Source of the DNA: SAR324 cluster bacterium
Lineage (GTDB): Bacteria; SAR324; NAC60-12
Direction of reading: 5' to 3'
DNA length: 64,000 nt
Assembly: GCA_028281495.1 (NCBI GenBank)
Contig: JANQJU010000050.1
Coordinates: 57,922-121,921, forward strand
Shown here: positions 51,561-60,421 of the stretch, piece after piece
How the letters are laid out: each line of letters begins with the position of its first letter
How positions within the stretch are numbered: position 1 is the stretch's first letter
The notes under the pieces: model-generated
The model's database searches: none
The model's input: the letters and a program-made list of their open reading frames with translations, nothing else
What the model was told of the DNA's origin: nothing
Position numbers and translations under genes: made by a program

Positions 51561-52496
51561 ATGAATAAAAAATCACGATATTTCAGACCGTTTCTTTTGC
51601 TCTTTGCGACAGCAGTGCTGGCTTCCGGCTGTGCCTCTGACGGAGTTTCCGAAGGAGAAACAGGCGAACAGAACACAGTAGGAATTGTCGATATAGAAGA
51701 GCGATTGAAATCCACAGGACCTTCCGGCCTCCAAGCCATTGGGAAATGGCACTTGGATGACGATTTGGAAGCAGCCATCGGCGGTTACGATGGTTCCGGT
51801 AAATCCGGAAGTCCCGGCACTGCGGCGACTCCTGTTTTCACCCAGATCGGCGTCAGTGGCACACCGGCTTTGGATTTGAGTGCAAGCCGATATGTGTCCT
51901 TAGGAGATACCGCATCGGATTCTCCGTTTAATATGGCGTCCACCAGTAAGTTCTCTTTATCTCTTTGGATGGACCGAGGCAGCAGTTCTGCTGAAAAACA
52001 AGTTCTGCTGAGCAAAATGTTGGTCAATCAAACCGATGATAACGGCTGGGCACTGTTTTTAGAAAAAACTGGAAGCAGTGATCACAAGCTGGTGTTCAAT
52101 TTTAGGGCACATTCAGGAGGGACAGCCAATCGCATGAAAGTATTTACCGGGGCCATCTCTTCCGCTTCCGGATTTCAGCATGTGGCAGTCAGTTACGACG
52201 GTCAAGCGACCTCCAACAAAGTGAAAATCTATGTGGATGGCGCGGACCTGAACACCACCGTGGAATCTGACACCTTAACGGGCGCCACAATCAACAATGC
52301 AGCCACCAACTTTGGAGCACGCGATGAAAACGAAAGTAACGATGCCTTCACCGGCAAGTTAGACGAAGTGCGCCTCTTCACCGGCGTTCTTTCGGCAAAC
52401 GATGTCGACTGTCTGTACGGCAACGCATTGGATTGTCCCGTGGGGGAAACTTTGTTTTGGGACCACGGCAACTGGGATGAAATGCGGTGGGACTGA
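51561..52496 (+). CDS. LamG (concanavalin-like) domain lipoprotein with W/D-rich tail
   Basis: 311 residues. The signal peptide and lipobox LASGC (Cys ~24) are followed by a Glu/Gly linker. A LamG/laminin-G-like jelly-roll fills ~80-295: ALDLSASRYVSLGDT, KFSLSLWMDRGSSSAEKQVL, GFQHVAVSYDGQATSNKVKI, YVDGADL and AFTGKLDEVRLFTGVLSAND. This order (bracketing strands ending in LDEVRL) is typical of LamG_3 domains, which bind glycans or proteins. The last residues, FWDHGNWDEMRWD, form a Trp/Asp tail reminiscent of the tail of the lipoprotein ending at 55559. GAGGA precedes ATG 51561. Likely outer-membrane exposed. Confidence 0.85.
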   Translation: MNKKSRYFRPFLLLFATAVLASGCASDGVSEGETGEQNTVGIVDIEERLKSTGPSGLQAIGKWHLDDDLEAAIGGYDGSGKSGSPGTAATPVFTQIGVSGTPALDLSASRYVSLGDTASDSPFNMASTSKFSLSLWMDRGSSSAEKQVLLSKMLVNQTDDNGWALFLEKTGSSDHKLVFNFRAHSGGTANRMKVFTGAISSASGFQHVAVSYDGQATSNKVKIYVDGADLNTTVESDTLTGATINNAATNFGARDENESNDAFTGKLDEVRLFTGVLSANDVDCLYGNALDCPVGETLFWDHGNWDEMRWD

Positions 52497-52556
52497 TCTC
52501 TTCTGAAAATCAAACATTAAAGACAATTCGGGATTAATCTTGTCTCGATTGATAGG

Positions 52557-52732
52557 AATCAACCCCATCAAAATTAAGAATGAGCACTATCAAAATTAAG
52601 AATCAACCCCATCAAAATTAAGAATGAGCACTATCAAAATTAAGAATGAACACTATCAAAATAAGGCTTAACACCATCAAAAATACGAATGAACACTGTC
52701 AAAAATAGGATTAAACACCATCAAAACTAGGA
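52557..52732. repeat. Eight-copy 22-bp tandem repeat
   Basis: The consensus AATNANCACTATCAAAATTAAG repeats every 22 bp (one unit 21-22) from 52557 to 52732. The first four units alternate between two near-identical forms (AATCAACCCC... and AATGAGCACT...). The last unit runs into the AGGAG ribosome binding site of the next gene. There are no spacers, so it is not a CRISPR array. The position directly before a start codon suggests regulatory spacing or protein binding. Confidence 0.9.
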
Positions 52733-52743
52733 GATAAATAGCT

Positions 52744-53835
52744 ATGAAACTGATGAATATGCACAAAAAATCTTACTTCAAGCGATCTGTTACAGGCGTC
52801 ATCAATAGCCTTGTTTTCAGCCTAACTGCTGCAACCGCGCTGGCAACGCCTCCCACGCTTCAAGAATTTCAAACAGGAGATCCCGCTCGAGCATCCGAAG
52901 TGAATGACAACTTCTCCAAGCTCAAGACTTACGCACATGGTTTGGCAAACAGTTTGACCCCCGTCCTTTGTACCGGTGCGAATAAAGCGCTGCAATGGGA
53001 TGGTTCCAGTTGGTCCTGTGCCACGATCACGGCAAGTGGTTCCAGCATCAGTTGCCCCACTGGCTATGTTCCAGTACCTGGTAATATCACCCTGGGAACC
53101 AGTGATTTCTGTGTGGCGCAATTCGAGATGAAAAGCGATGGAAGTGGAAACGCAGTTTCGCAAAATACTGGCACACCTTGGACAAATATCAATGCCAATG
53201 ATGCGTTCTCTGAATGTAGTTCAATCCTTGGAGGATCTGGCGAATATGCCCTGATTTCCAATCCGGAATGGATGACCATCGCTCGCAATATCGAAGCAAC
53301 GGCTACCAATTGGTCGGGCAGCGCCGTCGGGAGCGGGATGCTTCCTCGTGGTCATTCCGATGGTGGATCTGTCAGTGCGGTTGCGGACACGAACGATCCC
53401 TATACAGGAACCGGAAACAATAGTGGTCAAAGCCCTGGATCCGGTTGGGAGCAAAAACGGGAATTCTTTTTATCTAATAACTCCAAAATTTGGGATTTTG
53501 CTGGGAACACTTGGGAATGGGTCGATTATTCGGTAGGCGAAAATCCCGCTGTTTATTCCTCAGGTCCTACGAACTGTCCTTCAAGCTATCATGAAATGAA
53601 TGTCGCGATTCCTGGGGGGTGTAGTGCCAGCAGCACAGATATCTTACCAGCTGGCGGTAGCTATACTGCTAATACCAATGGTGTTGGAAGATGGTACGGC
53701 GGCTCTCAAGGCGGAGTAAAACGTGGTGGTGCGAATGGTAGTTCGACAGGTGCAGGTGTTTTCACATTGGAGTTTGCAGACCTACCAACCAATACAAACA
53801 GCAATTATGGTTTTCGCTGTGTTTATCGTCCCTAA
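52744..53835 (+). CDS. Secreted FGE/C-type-lectin-fold protein
   Basis: 363 residues. A signal peptide (VINSLVFSLTAATALATPPT) precedes a short segment common in bacterial surface proteins (FQTGDPARASEVNDNFSKLK). A formylglycine-generating-enzyme/sulfatase-modifying-factor-type domain fills ~110-363: SDFCVAQFEMKSDGSGN, YALISNPEWMTIARNIEATA, IWDFAGNTWEWVDYSVGENP and the closing RGGANG...YGFRCVYRP. The domain is a C-type-lectin-like fold. The catalytic Cys pair of true FGE is not apparent, so a binding role is more likely. The start has AGGAG 9 nt upstream, at the end of the tandem repeat. Cys residues suit an oxidising periplasm or exterior. Confidence 0.82.
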   Translation: MKLMNMHKKSYFKRSVTGVINSLVFSLTAATALATPPTLQEFQTGDPARASEVNDNFSKLKTYAHGLANSLTPVLCTGANKALQWDGSSWSCATITASGSSISCPTGYVPVPGNITLGTSDFCVAQFEMKSDGSGNAVSQNTGTPWTNINANDAFSECSSILGGSGEYALISNPEWMTIARNIEATATNWSGSAVGSGMLPRGHSDGGSVSAVADTNDPYTGTGNNSGQSPGSGWEQKREFFLSNNSKIWDFAGNTWEWVDYSVGENPAVYSSGPTNCPSSYHEMNVAIPGGCSASSTDILPAGGSYTANTNGVGRWYGGSQGGVKRGGANGSSTGAGVFTLEFADLPTNTNSNYGFRCVYRP

Positions 53836-53854
53836 ACTCGATTGATCTCATCAC

Positions 53855-53878
53855 GGAGCCTGCCCTTCGGCTGGCTCC
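53855..53878 (+). terminator. Hairpin after the FGE-like gene
   Basis: GGAGCC-T-GCC (53855-53864), a CTTC loop and GGC-T-GGCTCC (53869-53878) pair with one T-T mismatch, 20 bp after the stop codon. A C-run rather than a T-run follows, so it may be a weak or Rho-assisted terminator. Confidence 0.55.
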
Positions 53879-54074
53879 TGCCCCCCATCAGTCTTCCCAA
53901 CCTCTATTAAATCATCTTAAAACTCTCTGTTGTCTGCAGGTTGCAATAGGCGTTTTGGTGTAAAAAATATCCAAATTCAGAAAATAAAACCTTCTCATTT
54001 ATCCTTTCCTAAAAGATAATACTTCCTTTGCCTGAAAGAAAAAATCACGGCTTACTTTAGGGAAACGGTACCCC

Positions 54075-55559
54075 ATGTTGAAGCTCCTCAGTTTACTATC
54101 CAAACAACGATATATCACTTATCTGCTTTGGATTTTTTTACTGGGGTGCGGAACGCTGGTTCCCAATCCGGGAGAAGAGTCAGAAAGTGATGGCGACCTG
54201 CTCACCATTGAAGGCATCGTGAATGTCGGTGATGAAGAACAAGCCGCTCGATATTATTCAACCCCGTCGTCGACGCGAGGTTTGTTAGTGCAGCTCGTTA
54301 CCCAAAACGGCCAATTGCTCGATGCCGTATTCACAGATGATCAAGGCCGCTATGCCTTTGAAGTGGAAATTTTTCCTGAAGAACTGCCCGCCACGTTACG
54401 AACCGTTGTGGGCACTACCACCTATAAGGCCGCAATTGCCCAACCAGGAAATGTCACTCGCCACATCAATCCAGTGACCACAGCCATCGCCGAAGAGTTT
54501 GAACAAACCGAGTCCCAGAGTTGGGAAATTTTACAGGGGGTGACCGAATTGGTGATGCTCGAACGATTTGGCGTGACTGAAACAGGCGATCCCAACTTGC
54601 CCACGGACTTATTCACTGAAGGGAATTTTTCCAGTGACGAGACCATCGGGCCTCTCTTGCTCAATGCAGCGGTGCAAAGTGATATCGATCTCGCCGCATT
54701 GGTGGAAACGGATCTGGAGCCCGTTTTTGCCAATAACAATTTTGTGAGTCAGTTGAGTGATGAATTGAGAACGACTCCCAATGCAGAAGCCGCCGTACGC
54801 GAAATTTCAGATGTGACTGGAGAAACCACCTTGGTGACTGAATTGGTGAAGATCATCCAGGCTGAAACTCCTGAAGCCATTGAAAACGCCCAGCAAGTGA
54901 TTGTCGAAACCACACAAGAAACCCAAGATCTCTTAGAAACCGAAATTCAAGAAGTAGAACAAATCATTCAAACCTTAGATACCGCACTGGAAGCGGGTCA
55001 CTATCCAACCCCCGATATCGATGGCAGCAACGAAGGCAATGCTGCCCTCGAACCGACCGAGGAAACTGGAGATGCCTCCAGCAGCGAGGGTGCTGAGGTA
55101 TCTCCAGTTCCCGACAACTTGCCTAGTAACGAAAACTCCAACGGGGATGCGGGGACCACTCCAAATGCGGAGATCCCCTCATCTTCCCAAAGTGCAAGCC
55201 CCGCAGAATCAACCACCAATGGATCCTCGACCACCACGAGTTCGATTCTGAATTCAACCAGCCTCCTGTCGAGCACAACGACGAGTACTTCGAGCACTAG
55301 TAGCACGAGTACTTCAAACACCAGTAGCAGCACAACGAGTACTTCAAGCACCAGCACTTCGAGTACTTCAAGCACCAGCACTTCGAGTACGAGTAACACC
55401 TCAACAAGCACTTCGAGTACCAGCACTTCGAGCACCAGTAGCAGCACAACAAGTACCTCAAGCACCAGTAGCACCACCAGTAGCACTACCAGCAGTACCA
55501 CCAGCACCGTTCCCAATTTACGATGGGACGATAATTGGGATGGTGGCATCTGGCAATAA
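54075..55559 (+). CDS. Ser/Thr-rich lipoprotein C, diverged member of the repeat-lipoprotein family
   Basis: 494 residues. The lipobox is FLLGC (Cys ~25). The N-terminal domain is recognisably that of lipoproteins A and B: TRGLLVQLVTQNGQLLDAVF, TDDQGRYAFEV, ILQGVTELVMLERFGVTETG and DPNLPTDLFTEGNFSS. The Ig, InlB and propeller repeats are replaced by a helical stretch (QVIVETTQETQDLLETEIQE), a linker and a ~90-residue low-complexity Ser/Thr tract (nt ~55240-55510). The protein ends in LRWDDNWDGGIWQ, a Trp/Asp tail like that of the LamG lipoprotein. The Ser/Thr tract may be an extended or glycosylated stalk. It has its own upstream region and no strong ribosome binding site. Confidence 0.82.
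   Translation: MLKLLSLLSKQRYITYLLWIFLLGCGTLVPNPGEESESDGDLLTIEGIVNVGDEEQAARYYSTPSSTRGLLVQLVTQNGQLLDAVFTDDQGRYAFEVEIFPEELPATLRTVVGTTTYKAAIAQPGNVTRHINPVTTAIAEEFEQTESQSWEILQGVTELVMLERFGVTETGDPNLPTDLFTEGNFSSDETIGPLLLNAAVQSDIDLAALVETDLEPVFANNNFVSQLSDELRTTPNAEAAVREISDVTGETTLVTELVKIIQAETPEAIENAQQVIVETTQETQDLLETEIQEVEQIIQTLDTALEAGHYPTPDIDGSNEGNAALEPTEETGDASSSEGAEVSPVPDNLPSNENSNGDAGTTPNAEIPSSSQSASPAESTTNGSSTTTSSILNSTSLLSSTTTSTSSTSSTSTSNTSSSTTSTSSTSTSSTSSTSTSSTSNTSTSTSSTSTSSTSSSTTSTSSTSSTTSSTTSSTTSTVPNLRWDDNWDGGIWQ
55240..55510 (+). repeat. Low-complexity Ser/Thr-coding tract
   Basis: Short AGCAC(C/A/G)AGTA- and TTCGAGCACT-type units repeat irregularly and encode almost only Ser and Thr with an occasional Asn. 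It is prone to in-frame length change. Confidence 0.85.
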
Positions 55560-55593
55560 GACGATAATTAGGATGGTGGCATCTGGCAATAAA
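55528..55593 (+). repeat. 33-bp tandem duplication across the stop codon of lipoprotein C
   Basis: The 33-bp unit at 55528-55560, which encodes DDNWDGGIWQ and the stop, is repeated at 55561-55593 with two changes. In the same frame the second copy reads DDN-stop-DGGIWQ-stop (TGG changed to TAG), so it is an untranslated copy of the C-terminal tail. Confidence 0.9.
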
Positions 55594-55682
55594 CTGTTTT
55601 TTGCATGAGGAGCCAGACTTATTGAACCCCAATGGGAATGACTAGATGGCCGCACTCCTTGGTTGAAACGAAGAGAAAATGG

Positions 55683-56564
55683 CTAGGTGGATTTGGCCAC
55701 CGGATAAAATTGAAAGGTGAACGAAGTCACTAGGGTGGATTCATTGGGTGGGGTTTCCAGAATTTCCATCGCTTCGTGCGAAAACTCCTTAAGACGCTTC
55801 TTGAAAAGCCGGAACTTATCGGGGGTGGTGGCAACAACGAGGGCACCATATTCCCTCGCTCCCATCGGCAAATCGAGTGCTTCCAGAGAAAATTTGATGC
55901 CCTCTCGATGAAATTGTTTGAGTAGGACCGGCAATAAGGATGATATTTTTTCATCCTCAAACGTGATGCTCGGGTCATCCACATGCCATTCCCCATCTTG
56001 ATTTACCAAAAACCCCCCTTTTTGGAGTTCTTCAATGCACACCAGAATCTCTTGTTTGGTGAAAGGGGTTTTGAATTTGGACAGACATCGATGCACAGAC
56101 GGTAAATCGATACGAGCATCACGCAACAATGCCAGTTCCCGAATGATCAAATGCAACCAAGAAAAGGTCATTGCCACTCGTTCTTCTTCCACCGTTTTGA
56201 TCTGGGTGCGGGTTCTGAGAATTTCGAGCATTTCCTGATACTCTTCATGCAGCGGGTTGTTGGGACTGATCTGTTCTTGCTTTACCAACAACTCGAAATA
56301 TTTCCGTTGATCATCCTTGAGTTTCATGAGGACCACCCACTCACTGATCACTTTGTTGGTAAAAGGACGATCCCCTTGAATCAGAGATTTGGCATAACTC
56401 GGGGAGCGGTATCCCAGCTTGCGTGAAAAATGGCGATACGAATAACTTTTTTTTATAGCCTGACACCCTTCGATATACTGGGCGAGCACTTGCCTTGCGT
56501 TATCAAACTGAAAGATATCCAGTCCCAGGTCGTCTTCTAGTCCCAAATTTTGAAGTTCATTCAT
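55683..56564 (-). CDS. TIGR02147 family protein (probable regulator)
   Basis: 293 residues matching the TIGR02147/DUF4423 pattern. The N-terminal HTH-like part reads SYRHFSRKLGYRSPSYAKSL then IQGDRPFT. A linker (LKDDQRKYFELLVKQEQISP) and a winged-helix-like segment (FTKQEILVCIEELQKGGFLV, NQDGEWHV) follow. The C-terminal conserved region contains MGAREYGALVVATTPDKFRL and FKKRLKEF. The family is abundant in Fibrobacter and Bdellovibrio-like bacteria and is thought to be regulatory, without a defined target. There is no signal peptide. It stands alone, converging on lipoprotein C. Confidence 0.8.
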   Translation of the reverse strand: MNELQNLGLEDDLGLDIFQFDNARQVLAQYIEGCQAIKKSYSYRHFSRKLGYRSPSYAKSLIQGDRPFTNKVISEWVVLMKLKDDQRKYFELLVKQEQISPNNPLHEEYQEMLEILRTRTQIKTVEEERVAMTFSWLHLIIRELALLRDARIDLPSVHRCLSKFKTPFTKQEILVCIEELQKGGFLVNQDGEWHVDDPSITFEDEKISSLLPVLLKQFHREGIKFSLEALDLPMGAREYGALVVATTPDKFRLFKKRLKEFSHEAMEILETPPNESTLVTSFTFQFYPVAKST

Positions 56565-56675
56565 TGGTGCCCCCTCATCCCTTGTGATTCACAACAATTC
56601 AGTTCAAACGATCCCATCCGCCACAGAACGGGATGCTAATCTATTTTGGAATCCAGGGTCAAGAGGGCATCGGTG

Positions 56676-58421
56676 CTAGTGAACTTTGACGTCTTCGCAC
56701 CAAACCATCTCCCAGCCATGAAAAACTATCACCAATCCAATAAAAATCACGGACGTGAGTTGTTGCAACCGCTCGTCTTGCAGATAGCCCTGTAGCTGTG
56801 CAGTCGCTTGCTCCACTTCGTGGGAAAGTGTGGTTTCACTCAACGCGTCGCCCCGTTTGATGTATTTCAATTCGATCAGATAACCAAAGGGCAGATCCGT
56901 GTGTTTGGCTAAGAAGGGTTCTAAATACAGATCCACGTAGCCTTTTTGGAATTCGTATTCGGAGTGAAAAAGAAAGAAATCGGTCACATTGAGATAGGCA
57001 GCCAGAAACCCTTGCACAACCTTTTCACCATTCAAATAATCCCGAATTCGCGTTTGGGTTTCGATAGCTTGAGCCAGAAATTCAAAGGCTGGTTTCCACG
57101 CCCCTTCAAATGCCATTTTGCGAACCAATTGGGTGAATGTGAAAAGATTGATCGGAAACACCTCCACCTCTTTATATGCATCCCGCAGATACCCATACAT
57201 GAGCCGTTTGACTGTTTGATTGGGAATCGCCAACTGGGGGGTGCCTTGAAAATAACCTCGGATGCTTAGGAGTCCAAAATAATATAGCAGCGATAAGAAG
57301 TTCTCAGGTTGAGTGAGTTCCGCTAAAGGAAAACTCTGCTGAATTTCGGTAGTTACCTCCTCTTCCCCAATCAAAGATTTCAATTGGTCGAAGTTGCCAT
57401 TGAGCTGTTGGTTGACCAAGAACAAATGCCTCAGTTTGCCATAGTCGATGCGGATATTGTTGTCGATCAATTCACGAGGAGCCGACTGATTCGGAATGCA
57501 TTCAGTGAGGTAATATAGAACCATATCGGTATTGTAGAGATCCGCGGTGGCCTCTTCAGCAAAACGATAGCCATTGTACCATTCCCGCATCACCCCTAAG
57601 CAGGTTCCAATATCTAGATCGAACACTCCCACTTCTTGATAATATTTCAGAATTTTGTGGACTTCCGTTTCAGTAAACCCCAACAACTCATTGAATTCAG
57701 CAAGCAAACTGATATTTTTTCCAATGTTGAAGCCACTGGTCACATCGTCCAACGTGATGGGAGATACCCCGGTGATGAACAAGCGTTCCAATCCTCCCCC
57801 TGTGGTCCCTCCTTTCAGTGTAGCAAAAAAATTTCGATAGAATCCGTCCGCGTGAGTGAAGGAATGGTAAGCGTCTTGTCCGTGCCGCGATAGCACGGTG
57901 TTCGCAAAATTGTCGTATTCATCGATAAAAATGTAGAGCGGGATCTGATGCAATTGGGTGTGTAGGAACAATCGGTTGAGTTTGGCACTGATATTCGCCT
58001 GGGACAAAATAGAGTCCACCACCGAACCCGGGAAGCAATCGGGATAACGTTGGCACATGTCATCTAGAATGGTGGTGGTGTAGGCTTCGAAGTTGGATTG
58101 TAGCGTATCCAGCGCATCGTGGATGACAGAAAAATCGATCCGCATGACCACAAAACGATTGCGTTCTTCCGTAGGTTTTTCCCCAATATCGAGTCCTCCA
58201 AAGATCGTCTCAAATTGCTCGGTTTTGCTGCGGTCGTAGTAGCTTTCCAGCAGGGAAATCCAGCAAGATTTGCCAAAGCGTCGCGGACGAATCAGGAACG
58301 TGTATTTGTATTTTTCCAAATTCCGAATGAATCGGGTTTTATCCACATAGAGCTTATTTTCTCGGCGAATGGCCTCAAAATGGGCCATACCATACGGAAT
58401 GAGACGATACGGGTCGGACAT
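56676..58421 (-). CDS. AAA-ATPase-like / PD-(D/E)XK nuclease-domain protein, copy 1
   Basis: 581 residues, preceded by AGGAA 6 nt before ATG 58421. The N-terminal AAA-ATPase_like domain has IPYGMAHFEAIRRENKLYVD, KTRFIR, the P-loop-like RPRRFGKSCW (~41-50) and the Walker B-like YIFIDEYDNFANT (~165). FITGVSPITLDDVTSGFNIG is a family signature. The C-terminal PDDEXK_9-type nuclease domain has FLLFHSEYEFQKGY, DLYLEPFL and LIELKYIKRGD (ExK). The family is widespread in multiple copies in bacteria and its cellular role is not established. It is a tandem paralogue of the next gene (31-bp gap), with clear colinear similarity over the whole length. Confidence 0.87.
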   Translation of the reverse strand: MSDPYRLIPYGMAHFEAIRRENKLYVDKTRFIRNLEKYKYTFLIRPRRFGKSCWISLLESYYDRSKTEQFETIFGGLDIGEKPTEERNRFVVMRIDFSVIHDALDTLQSNFEAYTTTILDDMCQRYPDCFPGSVVDSILSQANISAKLNRLFLHTQLHQIPLYIFIDEYDNFANTVLSRHGQDAYHSFTHADGFYRNFFATLKGGTTGGGLERLFITGVSPITLDDVTSGFNIGKNISLLAEFNELLGFTETEVHKILKYYQEVGVFDLDIGTCLGVMREWYNGYRFAEEATADLYNTDMVLYYLTECIPNQSAPRELIDNNIRIDYGKLRHLFLVNQQLNGNFDQLKSLIGEEEVTTEIQQSFPLAELTQPENFLSLLYYFGLLSIRGYFQGTPQLAIPNQTVKRLMYGYLRDAYKEVEVFPINLFTFTQLVRKMAFEGAWKPAFEFLAQAIETQTRIRDYLNGEKVVQGFLAAYLNVTDFFLFHSEYEFQKGYVDLYLEPFLAKHTDLPFGYLIELKYIKRGDALSETTLSHEVEQATAQLQGYLQDERLQQLTSVIFIGLVIVFHGWEMVWCEDVKVH

Positions 58422-58452
58422 GGCAGTTCCTGTGTGTGAAAATAGAATGGGT

Positions 58453-60201
58453 CTAACAATCAGTTTGATTTCTCATCGCTTTCAACTCCCACCCGCAAAA
58501 CAACAGGACAATCCCTGTAAATTGTACATGCGGCCAACGTTGGAGGCGTTCATCCTGGAAATACTGGGTGAGCTGCTCTTGGGCTTCGTTGAGAAGGGTT
58601 TCTGCTTTTTTCTCATCCCAGTCGTTGCGTTTGATGTATTTCAATTCGATCAAAAACCCATATTGAATGTCAGGATATTTGGCGACAAAGGGTTCTAAAA
58701 ATAAGTCGGCAAAGCCTTTATGGAATTCTTGCTCAGTTCGGCACAAGAAGACATCTGACACATTGAGATAAGCCAGCAAAAAACCCTGAATCACCTTTTC
58801 TGCCGACAAATAATCACGAATGCTGGTTTGTTGCTCAATTTGCTGTGCGAGGTGGTTAAATACCGGTTGCCACTCGCCGCTCCAAGCCATGTCTTGAATC
58901 AGTTTGATAAAAATGTCGGATTGATTCGTAAACAACTTGGCTTCTTCCAAAGCATTGCGAAGGTAGCCGTAAATCAAGTGTTTTACAGTTTGATTGGGAA
59001 TCGCCAATAATGAGCTGCCTCGATACGTGCCTTGGAATGTGAGTAGGCCAAAATAGTACAGCAACGAATTGAAATTTTGAGGACGATGCATTTGGTCTAA
59101 AGAGAAGCTAGCTTCCACTTCAGTGACAATTTTTTCTTCCTCAATAATCGTTTTGAGCTGGTCGAAATTTCCATTCAACTGACGATTCAACAAAATCAGA
59201 TGCCTCAGTTTTCCATAATCGATCCGGACGTTTTGATCGATAAGATAAGACGGCAACCCACGATGAGTCATCACTTCACTCACGAAATACAAAACCATAT
59301 CCGTGTTAAATAAGGTTTCTTGGGATTTGCGATAGAATTGGTAATTGCCATACCAGTCTTGCATCAACTCCAAGGCTTGAGGAATACTCAGAGGAAAGCG
59401 GTCATGCTGTTGATAATACTCAAGCATTGTTTGTACTTCTGCCACGGTGAACCCTAGCATATCGTGGAATTCTGGGTTTTGGCTGAGGTTTCGACCGATG
59501 TTGAATCCACTGGTGACGTCATCGAGAGTCACCGGAGACACACCCGTCATGAACAACCGTGCAACGCTGGCTCCGATCTCGCTGGTTCCCCCTTTCAGGA
59601 CGGAAAAGAAATGTCGATAAAATCCATCGCCATGAGTGATTTCGTGATACGCGTCAGACCCTGACTCCGTCAGTATTGTGTTGGCAAAATTGTCATATTC
59701 ATCAATCAGTACATAGATTTTGAGCCTAAGCTTCATCGCTCGGACGAATAAAGCATTCAATTGACTGCTCGCAGTAGGCAAAGCAAGAATGGCAGGATGG
59801 AATTCCAGTGGAAGATCGGCTTGATTGGTTTCCAAAAAGTTGCGGATGACTTCTTTGCAATAAGTCTCAAAGCTTGCTTCAACTTGATCTTTGACCGAAG
59901 AAACCAAAGAGAAATTGAATGCTAGGATCAAGTATTGATTCCGTTCTTCGGTCGGGTGCGCGCCAATATCCGTACCTCCAAACAAGGTTTCGAATTGATC
60001 AACTCTCCGCTTATCGTAATACCCCGACATCAAAGCCACCCACGACGACTTGCCAAACCGCCTCGGTCGAATGAACACTACATAGTTGTATTGCTCCAAA
60101 AGACGAAGGAATCGTGTTTTATCGACATAATAATAGTTGCGAGTTCGAATAGCTTCGTAATCGGATATGCCGTATGGGATCTTCAGAGGATGCTTAGGCA
60201 T
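58453..60201 (-). CDS. AAA-ATPase-like / PD-(D/E)XK nuclease-domain protein, copy 2
   Basis: 582 residues from ATG 60201 (MPKHPLKIPYG), chosen because GGAG lies 8 nt upstream and the start aligns with copy 1; the frame is open to 60246. Motifs mirror copy 1: YVDKTRFLRLLEQ, RPRRFGKSSW, YVLIDEYDNFANT, FMTGVSPVTLDDVTSGFNIG, VFLCRTEQEFHKGFADLFLE and FLIELKYIKRND. The two are paralogues by duplication and have since diverged. It is upstream of copy 1 in the same orientation and possibly co-transcribed with it. An ATP-dependent nuclease or defence role is plausible but unproven. Confidence 0.87.
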   Translation of the reverse strand: MPKHPLKIPYGISDYEAIRTRNYYYVDKTRFLRLLEQYNYVVFIRPRRFGKSSWVALMSGYYDKRRVDQFETLFGGTDIGAHPTEERNQYLILAFNFSLVSSVKDQVEASFETYCKEVIRNFLETNQADLPLEFHPAILALPTASSQLNALFVRAMKLRLKIYVLIDEYDNFANTILTESGSDAYHEITHGDGFYRHFFSVLKGGTSEIGASVARLFMTGVSPVTLDDVTSGFNIGRNLSQNPEFHDMLGFTVAEVQTMLEYYQQHDRFPLSIPQALELMQDWYGNYQFYRKSQETLFNTDMVLYFVSEVMTHRGLPSYLIDQNVRIDYGKLRHLILLNRQLNGNFDQLKTIIEEEKIVTEVEASFSLDQMHRPQNFNSLLYYFGLLTFQGTYRGSSLLAIPNQTVKHLIYGYLRNALEEAKLFTNQSDIFIKLIQDMAWSGEWQPVFNHLAQQIEQQTSIRDYLSAEKVIQGFLLAYLNVSDVFLCRTEQEFHKGFADLFLEPFVAKYPDIQYGFLIELKYIKRNDWDEKKAETLLNEAQEQLTQYFQDERLQRWPHVQFTGIVLLFCGWELKAMRNQTDC

Positions 60202-60421
60202 GGGATTGCTCCAGATTGCAGCAGGTTCCATTTTTTCATGGTTCACTTGATTTCCATTGTGTTTAGGCGTGCCTGTCTCCTTCTATTCGTTTTGAATTGA
60301 CAGCCAGTTTCGGTCAAGTGGTTTTTTGACCGTGACATCATCTCTACAGTTAAATAGGATCGCTTTTACTAGCAGCGCAGTTTAATGAATTTTGCCTCAG
60401 CATCCCGCCCAACGAGCCACT

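Noticed and set aside
52557..52732. Possible CRISPR array
   Set aside because: The 22-bp units are directly adjacent with no unique spacers and no cas genes are in the window.
52744..53835. Diversity-generating retroelement
   Set aside because: Only the target-like fold is present; no reverse transcriptase, accessory gene or template repeat was seen in the window.
55001..55549. A 182-codon leftward Leu/Val-rich frame
   Set aside because: It is the antisense of the Ser/Thr tract of lipoprotein C, where low complexity keeps other frames open.
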